DNA from: an uncultured Lachnospiraceae bacterium
GTDB lineage: Bacteria; Bacillota; Clostridia; Lachnospirales; Lachnospiraceae
Length of the DNA stretch: 64,000 bases
Assembly (NCBI GenBank): GCA_947382355.1
Contig: CANCYR010000004.1
Coordinates: forward strand, 1 to 64,000
Direction of reading: 5' to 3'
Part shown: in pieces, positions 55,731-64,000 of the stretch
Position numbering within the stretch: position 1 is the stretch's first letter
Layout of the letters: every line of letters begins with the position of its first letter
Translations under genes and position numbers: made by a program
Notes under the pieces: generated by a model
What the model was told of the DNA's origin: nothing
Databases searched by the model: none
What the model saw: only the letters and a program-made list of their open reading frames with translations

Positions 55731-58403
55731 ATGAAAAAATGTTATAAGTTTCTATTTTTGTTTGTTTTTTTCATACTGTTGAACGGCAGTTTCACAGCAG
55801 AGGTTTTTGCCGGAACAACCATGAAATTATCGGAACTTACAGAAGAAGAGCGATATGATTCCAAATATTATCAGCCGCTCCATACAAAAACTGAACAACG
55901 TCAGCTAAACAGTAAGGCCGGTACAGCACATACTTTGGAAGACGAAATTATAAACGGCTTGCGGCAGCGGAAAGAAAGCATAGATGTACAGGACTTTCAA
56001 CTGTATGCCAACGATATCAGTACCTGTTATTATCAGATTTTAAATAATTATCCGGAATTTTTCTTTGTGGCATCCAGATTCCGTTATATGCAAAAGGATA
56101 ATGGAGAAGTTATTTCTATTCTGCCTGTCTACGCCATGGATGAACAGGAAACCAAAATAATTACAGGGCAGATGAATGCAGCGGCAGCAAAAGCTACAGC
56201 GCATATTACAGATGATATGACCGATTATGAAAAAGCCCTGCTTGTTCATGATTGGCTTGCGGTATACTGCGAATATGATTATGAAAGATATTTGTCAAAT
56301 TCCATACCGGCCGAATCCCATACGGCATATGGCGCCCTGACAAAGCAGTTGGCCGTATGTGATGGTTATTCAAAGGCGTATCAGTATATTATGCAGAACA
56401 AGCTGGGCATTCCCTGTTACCTTACAAGCAGCAGCGAAATAAATCATGCATGGAATATTATTTTTATTAACGGGCAGTATTATCATGTTGATGTTACATG
56501 GGACGACCCGGTATGGGATCAGATTGGAAGGGTAAAGCATACAAATTTTCTGCGAAGCGATGCCGGAATTAAGGAAACGGAACATACCGGATGGGACAGC
56601 ACCCTGAAGGCAGAGGATGATTCTTATAAGAATGCATTGTGGGCACAGTCATCCGGCAGCATAATATATAACGGCGGTTTCTGGTATTATGTGGATGAAA
56701 ACACATTTAAGCTTTATAAAACAGAAGATATTTTAAGAGGCAGCAAAAAGGAATTATATACATTTGACAAATGGTCGGCAGGGGGAAGCAGCTATTATAC
56801 AAGGGCATTTTCCTATCCTCAGATTTATCAGAATAAACTGATTTTTAACGGTCCGAAACAAATATACAGCATGCCGTTTTCCACAGAAAATGTGGCTGTT
56901 TTATATGAACCGGAGGAAATCCTGTCAGATAAAGACAATATTTATGGATTTAAACTGGAAGGGACTACTATACATTATGCCATTCATTCAACGCCCAACC
57001 TTTCCACTTCGCAAAGCAGTTATATAAAATCAACCACTCTGCCGGGAAACCAGTTGCGCGGAACTGTAGAGATAAACGGAGAACTGCGGTATGGCAATAC
57101 GCTGACTGCCACGGCAGCATTAGAGGGAATCAGTGACGGAGTCATTTACCGCTGGTATCGGGACGGGATTTTGGCATTAAACGGAGATGAAAATACATAC
57201 AGGCTGACAGGGAAAGATATAGGCAGGACCATTACAGTACAAGTTATGCATGAGAATTATATCGGAGAAGTGACAAAAGAGGCAGGTATAATTCAAAAGG
57301 CGATTCCAAAACCGCCTGCGGAGCCGGTATTGGTCAAAGGGGCATATGGCAGTACCTTGTCAGAGCTTGTGCTGCCGGATGGCTATGCATGGCAGCATCC
57401 GCAGACTGTTTTATCAAGTCTCGGACAGAAGGCTTATCCGGTAACGTATTGTCCGGACAGTGAATTGTATGAGACGATTGACGGCATAGAAGCCACGGTA
57501 ATAATAGAGTGTATTGCTCACGTATGGGATGACGGAGTAGAAATAAAGAAGGCGGACTGTACAGAGAAAGGAAGCATTTTCTATACTTGTACCATATGTG
57601 GTGAAACAAAGACAGAAGTTATAGAAGCTACGGGACATCAAAATGTGGAAGTAAGGGGGCAGAAGGAAGCAACCTGTATTTCAAAAGGGTATACCGGAGA
57701 CATATACTGCAAGGATTGTGGACAAAAGATTGAAACAGGAAGTGAGATTATAGCAGTAAATGCCCATAACTGGGATGCAGGAAAAATAACAAAAGAACCA
57801 ACCGCTACAGAGAAAGGAACCAGGCTGTTTACCTGCCTGCTGTGCCATGCAGTAAAAACAGAGGATGTGGCGCCCCTTGGCAATGAAGATAACAATACAA
57901 AAGAGGAACAGAATCCATCTGATAAACCATCTGATACGGAATCCGAGGATACTCCCGTAAATAAAATACCGGAAAAGGGAGCACGTTTGTCCCATGGCAA
58001 AATGAGCTATAAGGTCACCGGAAAAGGCCCCCGAAACGGAACAGTGGAATTTGTAAAAACAACTTCTGCTTCAAAGACAATTACCATTCCTGCCACTGTC
58101 ACTGTGGATGGCATTACCTATAAGGTTACTTCCATAGCACCAAGGGCGCTGAAAGGAAAGACAAAGGTGACAAAAGCAGTAATCGGTGCAAACGTTACGA
58201 AAATCGGTAAGGAAGCATTCAGCGGCTGCCGAAAGTTAAAAACAATTACAATTAAATCCACCAAATTAAAAACAATCGGAGCCAATGCAATCAAAAATAT
58301 AAATAAAAAGGCAAAAATATACTGTCCGAAAAAGAAGAGGAATGCTTACAAAAAATTATTTAAGTCTAAAACCGGATTTAAGAAAACCATGACTATTAAA
58401 TAA
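55731..58403 (+). CDS. Secreted transglutaminase-like protein with BspA-like C-terminus
   Basis: 890 residues starting at ATG 55731 behind GGAGGAAGGG. A signal peptide (about 1-27) is followed by a transglutaminase-like cysteine-protease fold (about 130-290) with the Cys (QLAVCDGYSKAY), His (EINHAWNI) and Asp (YHVDVTWDDP) triad regions, a DUF5050-like beta region (about 300-440), an Ig-like domain (about 445-520), and three CxxC repeats of the KGxxxYTCTICGETK type (about 605-720), the last two less regular. A BspA-like repeat (IGKEAFSGCRKLKTI) and a lysine-rich end close the protein. It is probably surface-associated. Confidence 0.8.
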   Translation: MKKCYKFLFLFVFFILLNGSFTAEVFAGTTMKLSELTEEERYDSKYYQPLHTKTEQRQLNSKAGTAHTLEDEIINGLRQRKESIDVQDFQLYANDISTCYYQILNNYPEFFFVASRFRYMQKDNGEVISILPVYAMDEQETKIITGQMNAAAAKATAHITDDMTDYEKALLVHDWLAVYCEYDYERYLSNSIPAESHTAYGALTKQLAVCDGYSKAYQYIMQNKLGIPCYLTSSSEINHAWNIIFINGQYYHVDVTWDDPVWDQIGRVKHTNFLRSDAGIKETEHTGWDSTLKAEDDSYKNALWAQSSGSIIYNGGFWYYVDENTFKLYKTEDILRGSKKELYTFDKWSAGGSSYYTRAFSYPQIYQNKLIFNGPKQIYSMPFSTENVAVLYEPEEILSDKDNIYGFKLEGTTIHYAIHSTPNLSTSQSSYIKSTTLPGNQLRGTVEINGELRYGNTLTATAALEGISDGVIYRWYRDGILALNGDENTYRLTGKDIGRTITVQVMHENYIGEVTKEAGIIQKAIPKPPAEPVLVKGAYGSTLSELVLPDGYAWQHPQTVLSSLGQKAYPVTYCPDSELYETIDGIEATVIIECIAHVWDDGVEIKKADCTEKGSIFYTCTICGETKTEVIEATGHQNVEVRGQKEATCISKGYTGDIYCKDCGQKIETGSEIIAVNAHNWDAGKITKEPTATEKGTRLFTCLLCHAVKTEDVAPLGNEDNNTKEEQNPSDKPSDTESEDTPVNKIPEKGARLSHGKMSYKVTGKGPRNGTVEFVKTTSASKTITIPATVTVDGITYKVTSIAPRALKGKTKVTKAVIGANVTKIGKEAFSGCRKLKTITIKSTKLKTIGANAIKNINKKAKIYCPKKKRNAYKKLFKSKTGFKKTMTIK

Positions 58404-58446
58404 TATCTTTGGGAGAAAAAACTATTAAATATAAAGGAGAAATAAA

Positions 58447-59433
58447 ATGAGCATAAAAATTGGAATTTTAGGCTACGGCAATTTGGGAAGGGGCGTGGAA
58501 TGCGCTATCAGGCAAAATCCGGATATGGAGTTAGCCGCAGTATTTACCCGGAGAAATCCAAAAGAAGTGTCTATCCTGACAAAGACCGCAAAAGTCTGTC
58601 ATGTGGAGGAAGCGGCAGAATGGAAGGATAAAATTGATGTAATGATTTTATGTGGCGGAAGCGCAACAGATTTGCCGAAGCAGTCACCGGAATTTGTAAA
58701 AATGTTCAATATCGTGGACAGTTTTGATACCCATGCAAATATTCCGGAGCACTTTGCCAATGTGGATGAAGCGGCAAAGCAAGGGGGCAGGGTAGGTATT
58801 ATTTCAGTGGGCTGGGACCCCGGTATGTTTTCTTTAAACAGAATGTATGCCAATGCCATCCTGCCGGAAGGAAAGGATTATACTTTTTGGGGAAAGGGTG
58901 TCAGTCAGGGACATTCTGATGCCATCCGCCGGATTTCAGGGGTGAAAAATGCAAAGCAGTACACCATTCCGGTAGAATCTGCATTAGAGGCAGTGAGAAA
59001 GGGAGAAAATCCAGAGCTTACCACCCGTCAGAAGCATACAAGAGAATGCTTTGTGGTGTTGGAAGAGGGAGCGGATGCAGCCAGAGTGGAAAATGAAATC
59101 AAGACTATGCCGAATTATTTTGCAGACTACGATACTACCGTGCATTTTATCACCGAAGAGGAGCTGCAGAAAAACCATAGCGGTATCCCCCATGGAGGCT
59201 TTGTGCTTAGAAGCGGCAAAACCGGCTGGCAGGAAGAAAACAGTCATCTGATTGAATACAGCATAAAGCTGGATTCTAATCCGGAATTTACATCCTGTGT
59301 CATTGTTGCTTATGCAAGAGCCGCTTATCGCCTCTATACAGAAGGACATACAGGCTGCAAGACAGTATTCGATATTGCGCCTGCATATTTAAGCGCAAAG
59401 GATGGAGCAGAGCTTCGGGCTTCTATGCTTTGA
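58447..59433 (+). CDS. ddh: meso-Diaminopimelate D-dehydrogenase
   Basis: 328 residues, family length. An NADPH-dependent enzyme that reductively aminates tetrahydrodipicolinate to meso-diaminopimelate in one step, feeding lysine and peptidoglycan synthesis. The N-terminal Rossmann motif IGILGYGNLGRGVE, the SFDTHANIP and VGWDPGMFSLNR active-site segments, and the GKGVSQGHSDAIRRI motif are all present. The ATG follows AAAGGAGAAATAAA. It is followed by a palindromic element and a terminator. Confidence 0.95.
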   Translation: MSIKIGILGYGNLGRGVECAIRQNPDMELAAVFTRRNPKEVSILTKTAKVCHVEEAAEWKDKIDVMILCGGSATDLPKQSPEFVKMFNIVDSFDTHANIPEHFANVDEAAKQGGRVGIISVGWDPGMFSLNRMYANAILPEGKDYTFWGKGVSQGHSDAIRRISGVKNAKQYTIPVESALEAVRKGENPELTTRQKHTRECFVVLEEGADAARVENEIKTMPNYFADYDTTVHFITEEELQKNHSGIPHGGFVLRSGKTGWQEENSHLIEYSIKLDSNPEFTSCVIVAYARAAYRLYTEGHTGCKTVFDIAPAYLSAKDGAELRASML

Positions 59434-59479
59434 TAGATATATTCTCATACAAGGTTGCATGATGCTGTACCTCATGTAA

Positions 59480-59695
59480 CCGTTCAGTCCTCCGTTTTTC
59501 CATCCGGGAATCGGGAGCGGCTGCAGGCAGAAAATGATTTCTGAAGGAGCCCTTATAAAAACGCCAGCACTTAGCGAGGTTCTTTCGAGCTTAGTACTGC
59601 TGCGTTTTTATCAGAGCGGGAGCGTGGCGACGCAGAAACATTTTCTGCCTGCAGCCGCTTCCGATTCCTGAATGAAAAAACGGAGGACTGAACGG
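59480..59695. repeat. Long palindromic intergenic element, copy 2 (inverted)
   Basis: A 216-base element. The arms (59480-59536 and 59639-59695) are complementary at 53 of 57 positions. The core is the reverse complement of that of copy 1: GTTCTTTCGAGCTTAG at 59579-59594 corresponds to CTAAGCTCGAAAGAAC. The arms differ in sequence from those of copy 1 except for the innermost AAAATG, but share CTGCCTGCAGCCG with the partial copy at 1-69. It lies between ddh and the terminator at 59700. Confidence 0.85.
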
Positions 59696-59699
59696 CAAC

Positions 59700-59742
59700 T
59701 GCCACACAATTGTTTATACGCAATTGTGTGGCATTTTTTTTT
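59700..59742 (+). terminator. Strong rho-independent terminator
   Basis: TGCCACACAATTG (59700-59712) pairs perfectly with CAATTGTGTGGCA (59721-59733), followed by nine T. It would end transcripts from ddh that pass through the palindromic element. Confidence 0.9.
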
Positions 59743-59802
59743 CCGGCATGTTACAATATTCAAGAATAGCAATTCAAGGGATTCTGCAACGGGAGAAAAC
59801 AC

Positions 59803-60480
59803 ATGAAACGAAATATTGACTTAAAAGAAATATCCGATGGAAGACTTTATGGATTAAATGATATGGTAAAAGCAGGCTGCAGTGATTGCAAGGGCTGTTC
59901 TTCCTGCTGTAAGGGCATGGGAAGCTCTATTATTTTAGACCCTTTGGATATCCACAGGCTCACATGGAATCTGGGACTGACTTTTGATCAGCTGTTGGCG
60001 GAAGAACCGGGGAAGATTGAATTAAATGTAGTGGATGGCATTGTACTTCCTAATTTAAAGATGACAGACGAAACAGAAAGCTGTGTATTTTTAAATCAGG
60101 AAGGCAGATGCAGCATTCATTCCTTTCGTCCCGGCATCTGCCGGATTTTTCCTTTGGGAAGATACTATGAAAACAACTCATTCCGATATTTCCTGCAGAT
60201 TCACGAATGCAAAAATCAGAACAGAGTCAAGATTAAAGTGCGAAAGTGGGTGGACACCCCCGATATCAAAGCATATGAAGGCTTTGTGGCGGAATGGCAT
60301 TTCTTTTTAAATGATACCGAACAGCTTATTGCCGGTCTGGAAAGGGAGGATGCCATAAAATCCATGAATCTTTATATACTGAATCAGTTTTACAGAAAGC
60401 CCTATGATAAAAATGAGGATTTTTATGTGCAGTTTCAGGAGCGGCTGAAGGAAGCAAAAAGCTGTATGAAAGCTATATAA
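59803..60480 (+). CDS. YkgJ-family cysteine-cluster protein
   Basis: 225 residues. The N-terminal CSDCKGCSSCCKGMG, the middle CVFLNQEGRCSIHSFRPGIC and a later histidine-cysteine (QIHECKNQNR) form the metal-binding pattern of the YkgJ family (zinc- or iron-chelating domain; some relatives are annotated as Fe-S oxidoreductases). The RPGICRIFPLGR motif is typical. The C-terminal ~80 residues are helical. No substrate is known. It stands alone after the terminator, with a GGGAGAAAACAC ribosome site. Confidence 0.85.
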   Translation: MKRNIDLKEISDGRLYGLNDMVKAGCSDCKGCSSCCKGMGSSIILDPLDIHRLTWNLGLTFDQLLAEEPGKIELNVVDGIVLPNLKMTDETESCVFLNQEGRCSIHSFRPGICRIFPLGRYYENNSFRYFLQIHECKNQNRVKIKVRKWVDTPDIKAYEGFVAEWHFFLNDTEQLIAGLEREDAIKSMNLYILNQFYRKPYDKNEDFYVQFQERLKEAKSCMKAI

Positions 60481-60549
60481 AAAAGATATATTTCGCAATT
60501 ATCTGTCAAAAACAGAAAAGAAAAAACAGAAAAGAAAAAGGAGAAAAGA

Positions 60550-61482
60550 ATGGAAGAAAAAAGATTTGCCCTGCTGATTGATTCGGATAACATTTCAGCA
60601 AAGTATGTGAAAAATATTCTGGATGAATTAACAAAATACGGAGTAGTCACCAATAAAAGAATTTACGGGGACTGGACGAAAACAGAGACAAGCTCATGGA
60701 AGGATGTATTATTAAAGCATTCCATCCAGCCCATGCAGCAGTTTGCCTATACAAAAGGAAAAAATGCCACCGATTCCTTTATGATTATCGATGCCATGGA
60801 TATTTTATATTCCAATACGGTGGAGGGCTTTTGTCTGGTAACAAGCGATAGCGACTTTACAAGGCTGGCGGCAAGGCTGAGAGAGGCCGGGAAAATGGTA
60901 GTTGGCATGGGAGAAAGCAAGACGCCGGAGGCTTTTATTTCTGCCTGTGACAAATTTACCTACCTTGGAAATATAAGCGGCGAAGACGAGCTGGAAGACA
61001 ACAGCAAGAAGGAAAAGAAGCATACAAGGAAAGTGGGAGAAATAGAAAATGCGATTTTGACCATTTTAGACGAAAAAGAAAGCATAGACGGAAAAACCAA
61101 AACCGATATTGGCGAGGTGGGAAGCAGGCTTGTAAAAATGTATCCGGATTTTGATGTGCGTAACTACGGGTATACTAAATTTTCCACCTTCTGCGAAGGT
61201 CTCAAATCCATTAAGCTTTATAAAACCGATAAGAGCATTTTGATTTCCCTGGCAAATAAAGATGAAGAGGAGACCTTAAAACTTCTTGAGGAAATCGTGA
61301 AACAGGCGGGGGCAAACGGGATTGATTTAGGTACGCTGGGACAGAAGCTGAAAGAAGCTGACCCGACTTTCAATGTGAAAAAGTATGGGTTTTCGCAGTT
61401 TAAGAAGTTTATTAAGAGTGTTTCGTTTTTGAAGATTACGGTGGATGATAAGAAGAATAGTAATATGGTTATTTTGAAGTAA
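60550..61482 (+). CDS. NYN-domain ribonuclease-like protein with two OST-HTH/LOTUS domains
   Basis: 310 residues. An N-terminal NYN (PIN-like, LabA/DUF88) domain (about 1-145) has the acidic residues expected to bind metal: FALLIDSDNIS, TDSFMIIDAMDIL and LVTSDSDFTRLA. Two OST-HTH/LOTUS-like repeats follow (about 160-235 and 240-305), each with a V[RK]xYGxxxF core (VRNYGYTKFSTF, VKKYGFSQFKKF). OST-HTH domains bind RNA, so an RNA-directed nuclease is the likely activity. An AAAAAGGAGAAAAGA ribosome binding site precedes the ATG. Confidence 0.87.
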   Translation: MEEKRFALLIDSDNISAKYVKNILDELTKYGVVTNKRIYGDWTKTETSSWKDVLLKHSIQPMQQFAYTKGKNATDSFMIIDAMDILYSNTVEGFCLVTSDSDFTRLAARLREAGKMVVGMGESKTPEAFISACDKFTYLGNISGEDELEDNSKKEKKHTRKVGEIENAILTILDEKESIDGKTKTDIGEVGSRLVKMYPDFDVRNYGYTKFSTFCEGLKSIKLYKTDKSILISLANKDEEETLKLLEEIVKQAGANGIDLGTLGQKLKEADPTFNVKKYGFSQFKKFIKSVSFLKITVDDKKNSNMVILK

Positions 61483-61498
61483 TAAGTCAGGGTGTGAG

Positions 61499-61639
61499 GG
61501 ATACTTGGATGTGCTTGTCTTCTGATGGACACGCTTTCGCTCTGCTTAACACGTAGCGGTACTAAGCTTGTAAAGAACACAAGCTAAGTGCCGACGTGTA
61601 CGCCAAGGTCCTTCAGAAGACAAGCACATCCAAGTATCC
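61499..61639. repeat. Long palindromic intergenic element, copy 3
   Basis: A 141-base element 16 bases after the NYN gene. The arms (61499-61525 and 61613-61639) are perfectly complementary over 27 bases and differ from those of the other copies. The core keeps ACGCTTTCGCTCTG (61531-61544) and CTAAGCTTGTAAAGAAC (61562-61578). The stem next to it is ACACGT/ACGTGT (61549-61554 with 61594-61599), where copy 1 has AAAACGC/GCGTTTT: paired changes that keep the stem. The rest of the gap to 61837 shows only the ribosome binding site of the next gene. Confidence 0.85.
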
Positions 61640-61837
61640 TGCCAAATGTTATTTATACAGCGAAAGTGGATGTTACTTTTTTATTAACAGCTTCAGCAGT
61701 TTGGAGATTCTTGATTTGTATGGCGGATATTTCAGGATAAAGAGACATATATTTTAAAAAAGTGTGAGCTATAGATGTAATTATTTCTGGTTTTATGTAG
61801 GGGGATTTGTGTCAGGGAAGGAGGATAACGGGAAGCT

Positions 61838-63145
61838 ATGAGGATGTATGACTTGATTTTAAAGAAAAGGAACGGGGGAGCGCTTTCGGGAGATGAGATT
61901 CGCTTTATGGTGAAGGGATATGTGGCGGGGGAGATTCCGGATTATCAGATGTCCGCCATGATGATGGCGGTTTATTTCCGGGGGATGAATAAGGAGGAAA
62001 CCCTTGCCCTTACTATGGAGATGGCTCATAGCGGGGAACTGCTGGATTTGTCCGGGATTCATGGGATAAAAGTGGATAAGCACAGTACCGGGGGAGTGGG
62101 GGATAAAACCTCTCTGGCGCTGGCGCCTATGGTGGCTTCATGCGGGATTCCGGTGGCAAAGATGAGCGGCAGGGGGCTTGGGCATACGGGAGGAACCATT
62201 GATAAGCTGGAGAGCTTTGAAGGGTTCTGCACTGCCATGGACACAGAGCAGTTCAAGGAGCAGGTGAACCGGATCGGGATTGCCATTATGGGGCAGACGG
62301 CTTCATTGGCGCCGGCGGATAAGCTGCTTTATGCTTTAAGGGATGTGACGGCAACAGTGGATAACATGTCTTTGATTGCCAGCTCCATTATGAGCAAAAA
62401 GCTGGCTGCAGGGGCGGATGCCATTGTTTTGGACGTGAAAACCGGAAGCGGGGCATTTATGAAAAAAGAGGCGGATGCATTTGCCCTGGCGGAAGAAATG
62501 GTTGCAATCGGAAATGGCGCCGGAAGGAAAACCGTTGGAATCATTACGAATATGGATGAGCCCTTAGGCTATGCGGTGGGTAATTCGCTGGAGGTCATAG
62601 AGGCAATTGAAACCTTAAAGGGAAATGGTCCAAAAGATTTTCTTACCCTTTGCCTTACCCTTGGCTCCCATATGATTGTAAAGGGAGGAAAGGCGGAAAC
62701 TCTGAAAGAAGCGGAAGAAATGTTAAAAGAGGCAATTTCCGGCGGAAGGGCTTTGGAAAAAATGGCGGAATTCATTGAAGCCCAGGGAGGCAGCCGGGAA
62801 TGGGTATATGATACCTCCCGTTTTAAAAAGGCGAAATACAAGGAGGAAATTTTTTCCGTGGAGGAAGGCTATGTGTCCCGGATTATCTGTGATGAAATCG
62901 GTATGTGCTCCCTTATGTTAGGCGGCGGAAGGGAAACGAAGGAAAGCTCCATTGATTTATCTGTTGGGCTTGTTCTCCACAAAAAAACCGGCGACCCGGT
63001 AAAAAAAGGAGAAAGCCTTGCCACCATGTACGGCAATGACAAGGCAAAAATGCTGGCGGCAAAGGAACGGTTCTTAAAGGCATATTCCTTTTCGGTACAT
63101 AAAGTGGAAAAGCCCCTGATGATAAAGGGCGTGGTGGGGGCATAA
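61838..63145 (+). CDS. pdp: Pyrimidine-nucleoside phosphorylase
   Basis: 435 residues. It phosphorolyses uridine, deoxyuridine and thymidine to the base and (deoxy)ribose 1-phosphate for salvage. The N-terminal helical domain, the glycine-rich phosphate-binding signature (SGRGLGHTGGTIDKLES) with VDKHSTGGVGDKTSLA before it, and the C-terminal domain are all present. ATG 61838 lies 10 bases after GGAAGGAGG. An alternative ATG at 61844 is less well spaced. It precedes the sporulation pair yqfC-yqfD by only 7 bases. Confidence 0.93.
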   Translation: MRMYDLILKKRNGGALSGDEIRFMVKGYVAGEIPDYQMSAMMMAVYFRGMNKEETLALTMEMAHSGELLDLSGIHGIKVDKHSTGGVGDKTSLALAPMVASCGIPVAKMSGRGLGHTGGTIDKLESFEGFCTAMDTEQFKEQVNRIGIAIMGQTASLAPADKLLYALRDVTATVDNMSLIASSIMSKKLAAGADAIVLDVKTGSGAFMKKEADAFALAEEMVAIGNGAGRKTVGIITNMDEPLGYAVGNSLEVIEAIETLKGNGPKDFLTLCLTLGSHMIVKGGKAETLKEAEEMLKEAISGGRALEKMAEFIEAQGGSREWVYDTSRFKKAKYKEEIFSVEEGYVSRIICDEIGMCSLMLGGGRETKESSIDLSVGLVLHKKTGDPVKKGESLATMYGNDKAKMLAAKERFLKAYSFSVHKVEKPLMIKGVVGA

Positions 63146-63152
63146 AGGCAGC

Positions 63153-63464
63153 ATGCCCTTCATACAATACAGTATGAATAAAAATAAAAACCGCGTAATA
63201 AAAACTGCAAAAGAACAAATGGTGGATTCCTTAAAGCTGCCAAAGGATTTGGTCATGGGCGTTTCCATGCTGTCCATTACCGGCTGTGAGGAGGCATTTA
63301 TTGAAAATTATAAGGGGATAATCGAATGCAATCCTTGCTCCGTTATCGTGCAGACGAAAAACTGCCGCATGAATTTTACAGGCTGCAATTTATCCGTAGA
63401 TTATTATACCAATGAGGAAATGAAGATTTCAGGAAAAATCAGACAGATCAGTTTTTTTGATTAA
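63153..63464 (+). CDS. yqfC: Sporulation protein YqfC
   Basis: 103 residues with the YqfC pattern: a LPKDLVMGVSMLSITG start of the conserved domain, EAFIENYKGI and a C-terminal DYYTNEEMKISGKI. yqfC and yqfD are adjacent in most spore-forming Firmicutes, and in Bacillus are under mother-cell (sigma-E) control. An ATG at 63174 is an alternative start that lacks a clear ribosome binding site; the ATG at 63153 has a weak AAAGG before it. Confidence 0.85.
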   Translation: MPFIQYSMNKNKNRVIKTAKEQMVDSLKLPKDLVMGVSMLSITGCEEAFIENYKGIIECNPCSVIVQTKNCRMNFTGCNLSVDYYTNEEMKISGKIRQISFFD

Positions 63465-63473
63465 GGAGGAAGT

Positions 63474-64000
63474 ATGCTTTCTTTTTTTCGTTTCCTAAAA
63501 GGCTATTTATGGATACGGGTGTCCGGTTTTTCCACGGAACGGTTCATGAATTTATGCAGCAATCACGGAATCATGCTCTGGAACATCACTCCCGGAAAAG
63601 ATTATTATGAAATGTATATCAGCCTTTCCGGTTTTTACCGGCTGAAGCCTATTGTAAAAAAGACAGGAACAAGGGTTCAGGTGAAAAAAAGGGCAGGGTT
63701 TCCTTTTGTATGGGCAAAATGGAAGAAAAGAAAGGTGTTTCTTCTGGGGCTTTTGGCGTGTATGGTTTCCCTTGTCATATTATCCAGATTTGTATGGGCA
63801 ATTGAATTAAACGGCAATCAGATGCTGACAGAAGACATGTTTTCCGATTTCCTTGTAAAAAATCATATTGAGCAGGGAATGCTCAGAAAGGATGTGGACA
63901 TTGACAGCTTTGAAAAGGCTCTCCGGAACGAGTATAATTTTATTACATGGACATCAGCGAGAATTGAAGGGACCAAGCTGGTAGTATCAGTAAAAGAAAA
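63474..64000 (+). CDS. yqfD: Sporulation protein YqfD (5' part, runs off the window)
   Basis: The first 175 codons of the gene, open to the window edge. It starts at ATG 63474, 5 bases after AAGGAGG and 9 bases after yqfC. The N-terminal domain (FFRFLKGYLWIRVSGFSTER), a single membrane helix (about 84-105) and the following FVWAIELNGNQMLTEDMF segment match YqfD. It is a membrane protein of the sporulation programme, paired with YqfC. Confidence 0.9.
   Translation, partial: MLSFFRFLKGYLWIRVSGFSTERFMNLCSNHGIMLWNITPGKDYYEMYISLSGFYRLKPIVKKTGTRVQVKKRAGFPFVWAKWKKRKVFLLGLLACMVSLVILSRFVWAIELNGNQMLTEDMFSDFLVKNHIEQGMLRKDVDIDSFEKALRNEYNFITWTSARIEGTKLVVSVKE

Overview
The window looks like a chromosome segment from an anaerobic, spore-forming, low-to-mid GC Firmicute, most likely a member of the Lachnospiraceae (Clostridia). 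The support is an NfnAB-type transhydrogenase pair, meso-diaminopimelate dehydrogenase, the sporulation genes yqfC-yqfD, formate-tetrahydrofolate ligase, secreted proteins with BspA-like leucine-rich repeats, and strong purine-rich ribosome binding sites throughout. I cannot name the genus from sequence alone.

Layout. 0-21 kb is housekeeping on the + strand: a branched-chain amino acid group (leuB, small membrane protein, ilvD, ilvB), an L,D-transpeptidase, serine synthesis (serC, serA), the DNA translocase ftsK/spoIIIE, one-carbon folate enzymes (fhs, folD), a zinc-ribbon/TPR membrane protein, nfnA-nfnB, a Dabb-domain protein, a zinc-ribbon/DUF2007-like protein and rlmH. 21-27 kb holds a structured leader and three genes for surface or membrane proteins: a mini-RHS protein with a Lys/Glu/Ala repeat, a polytopic membrane protein, and a 1149-residue multidomain protein. 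27-40.6 kb is one gene for a 4497-residue secreted RHS protein with a variable C-terminal tip (toxin candidate). 40.6-51.3 kb is an AT-rich, decaying array of RHS 3' fragments and small membrane proteins that fall into three paralogous families (A, B and C below), with one AAA ATPase gene among them. 51-59.4 kb holds a metallophosphoesterase fusion, a divergent pair of chromate-transporter genes, a BlaI-type repressor with an operator array, an XRE regulator with a partner gene, a secreted transglutaminase-like protein and ddh. 59.8-64 kb holds a YkgJ-type Cys-cluster protein, a NYN/OST-HTH protein, pyrimidine-nucleoside phosphorylase, yqfC and the 5' part of yqfD.

Two things stand out. First, the RHS locus reads as a polymorphic toxin with a record of past toxin/immunity exchange. 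The full-length gene overlaps its candidate immunity gene by 8 bases. Downstream lie a second RHS 3' end sharing about 1.9 kb with no difference that I can see, tip-less junctions, and at least 11 intact or broken copies of three membrane-protein families. Second, a family of long palindromic intergenic elements (copies at 9631-9840, 59480-59695 and 61499-61639, and a partial one at 1-69) has a shared core with paired substitutions and outer arms that differ between copies but are nearly perfectly self-complementary within each copy. I do not recognise either the membrane-protein families or the palindromic element as named families. All functions below are inferred from sequence; no database search was possible.
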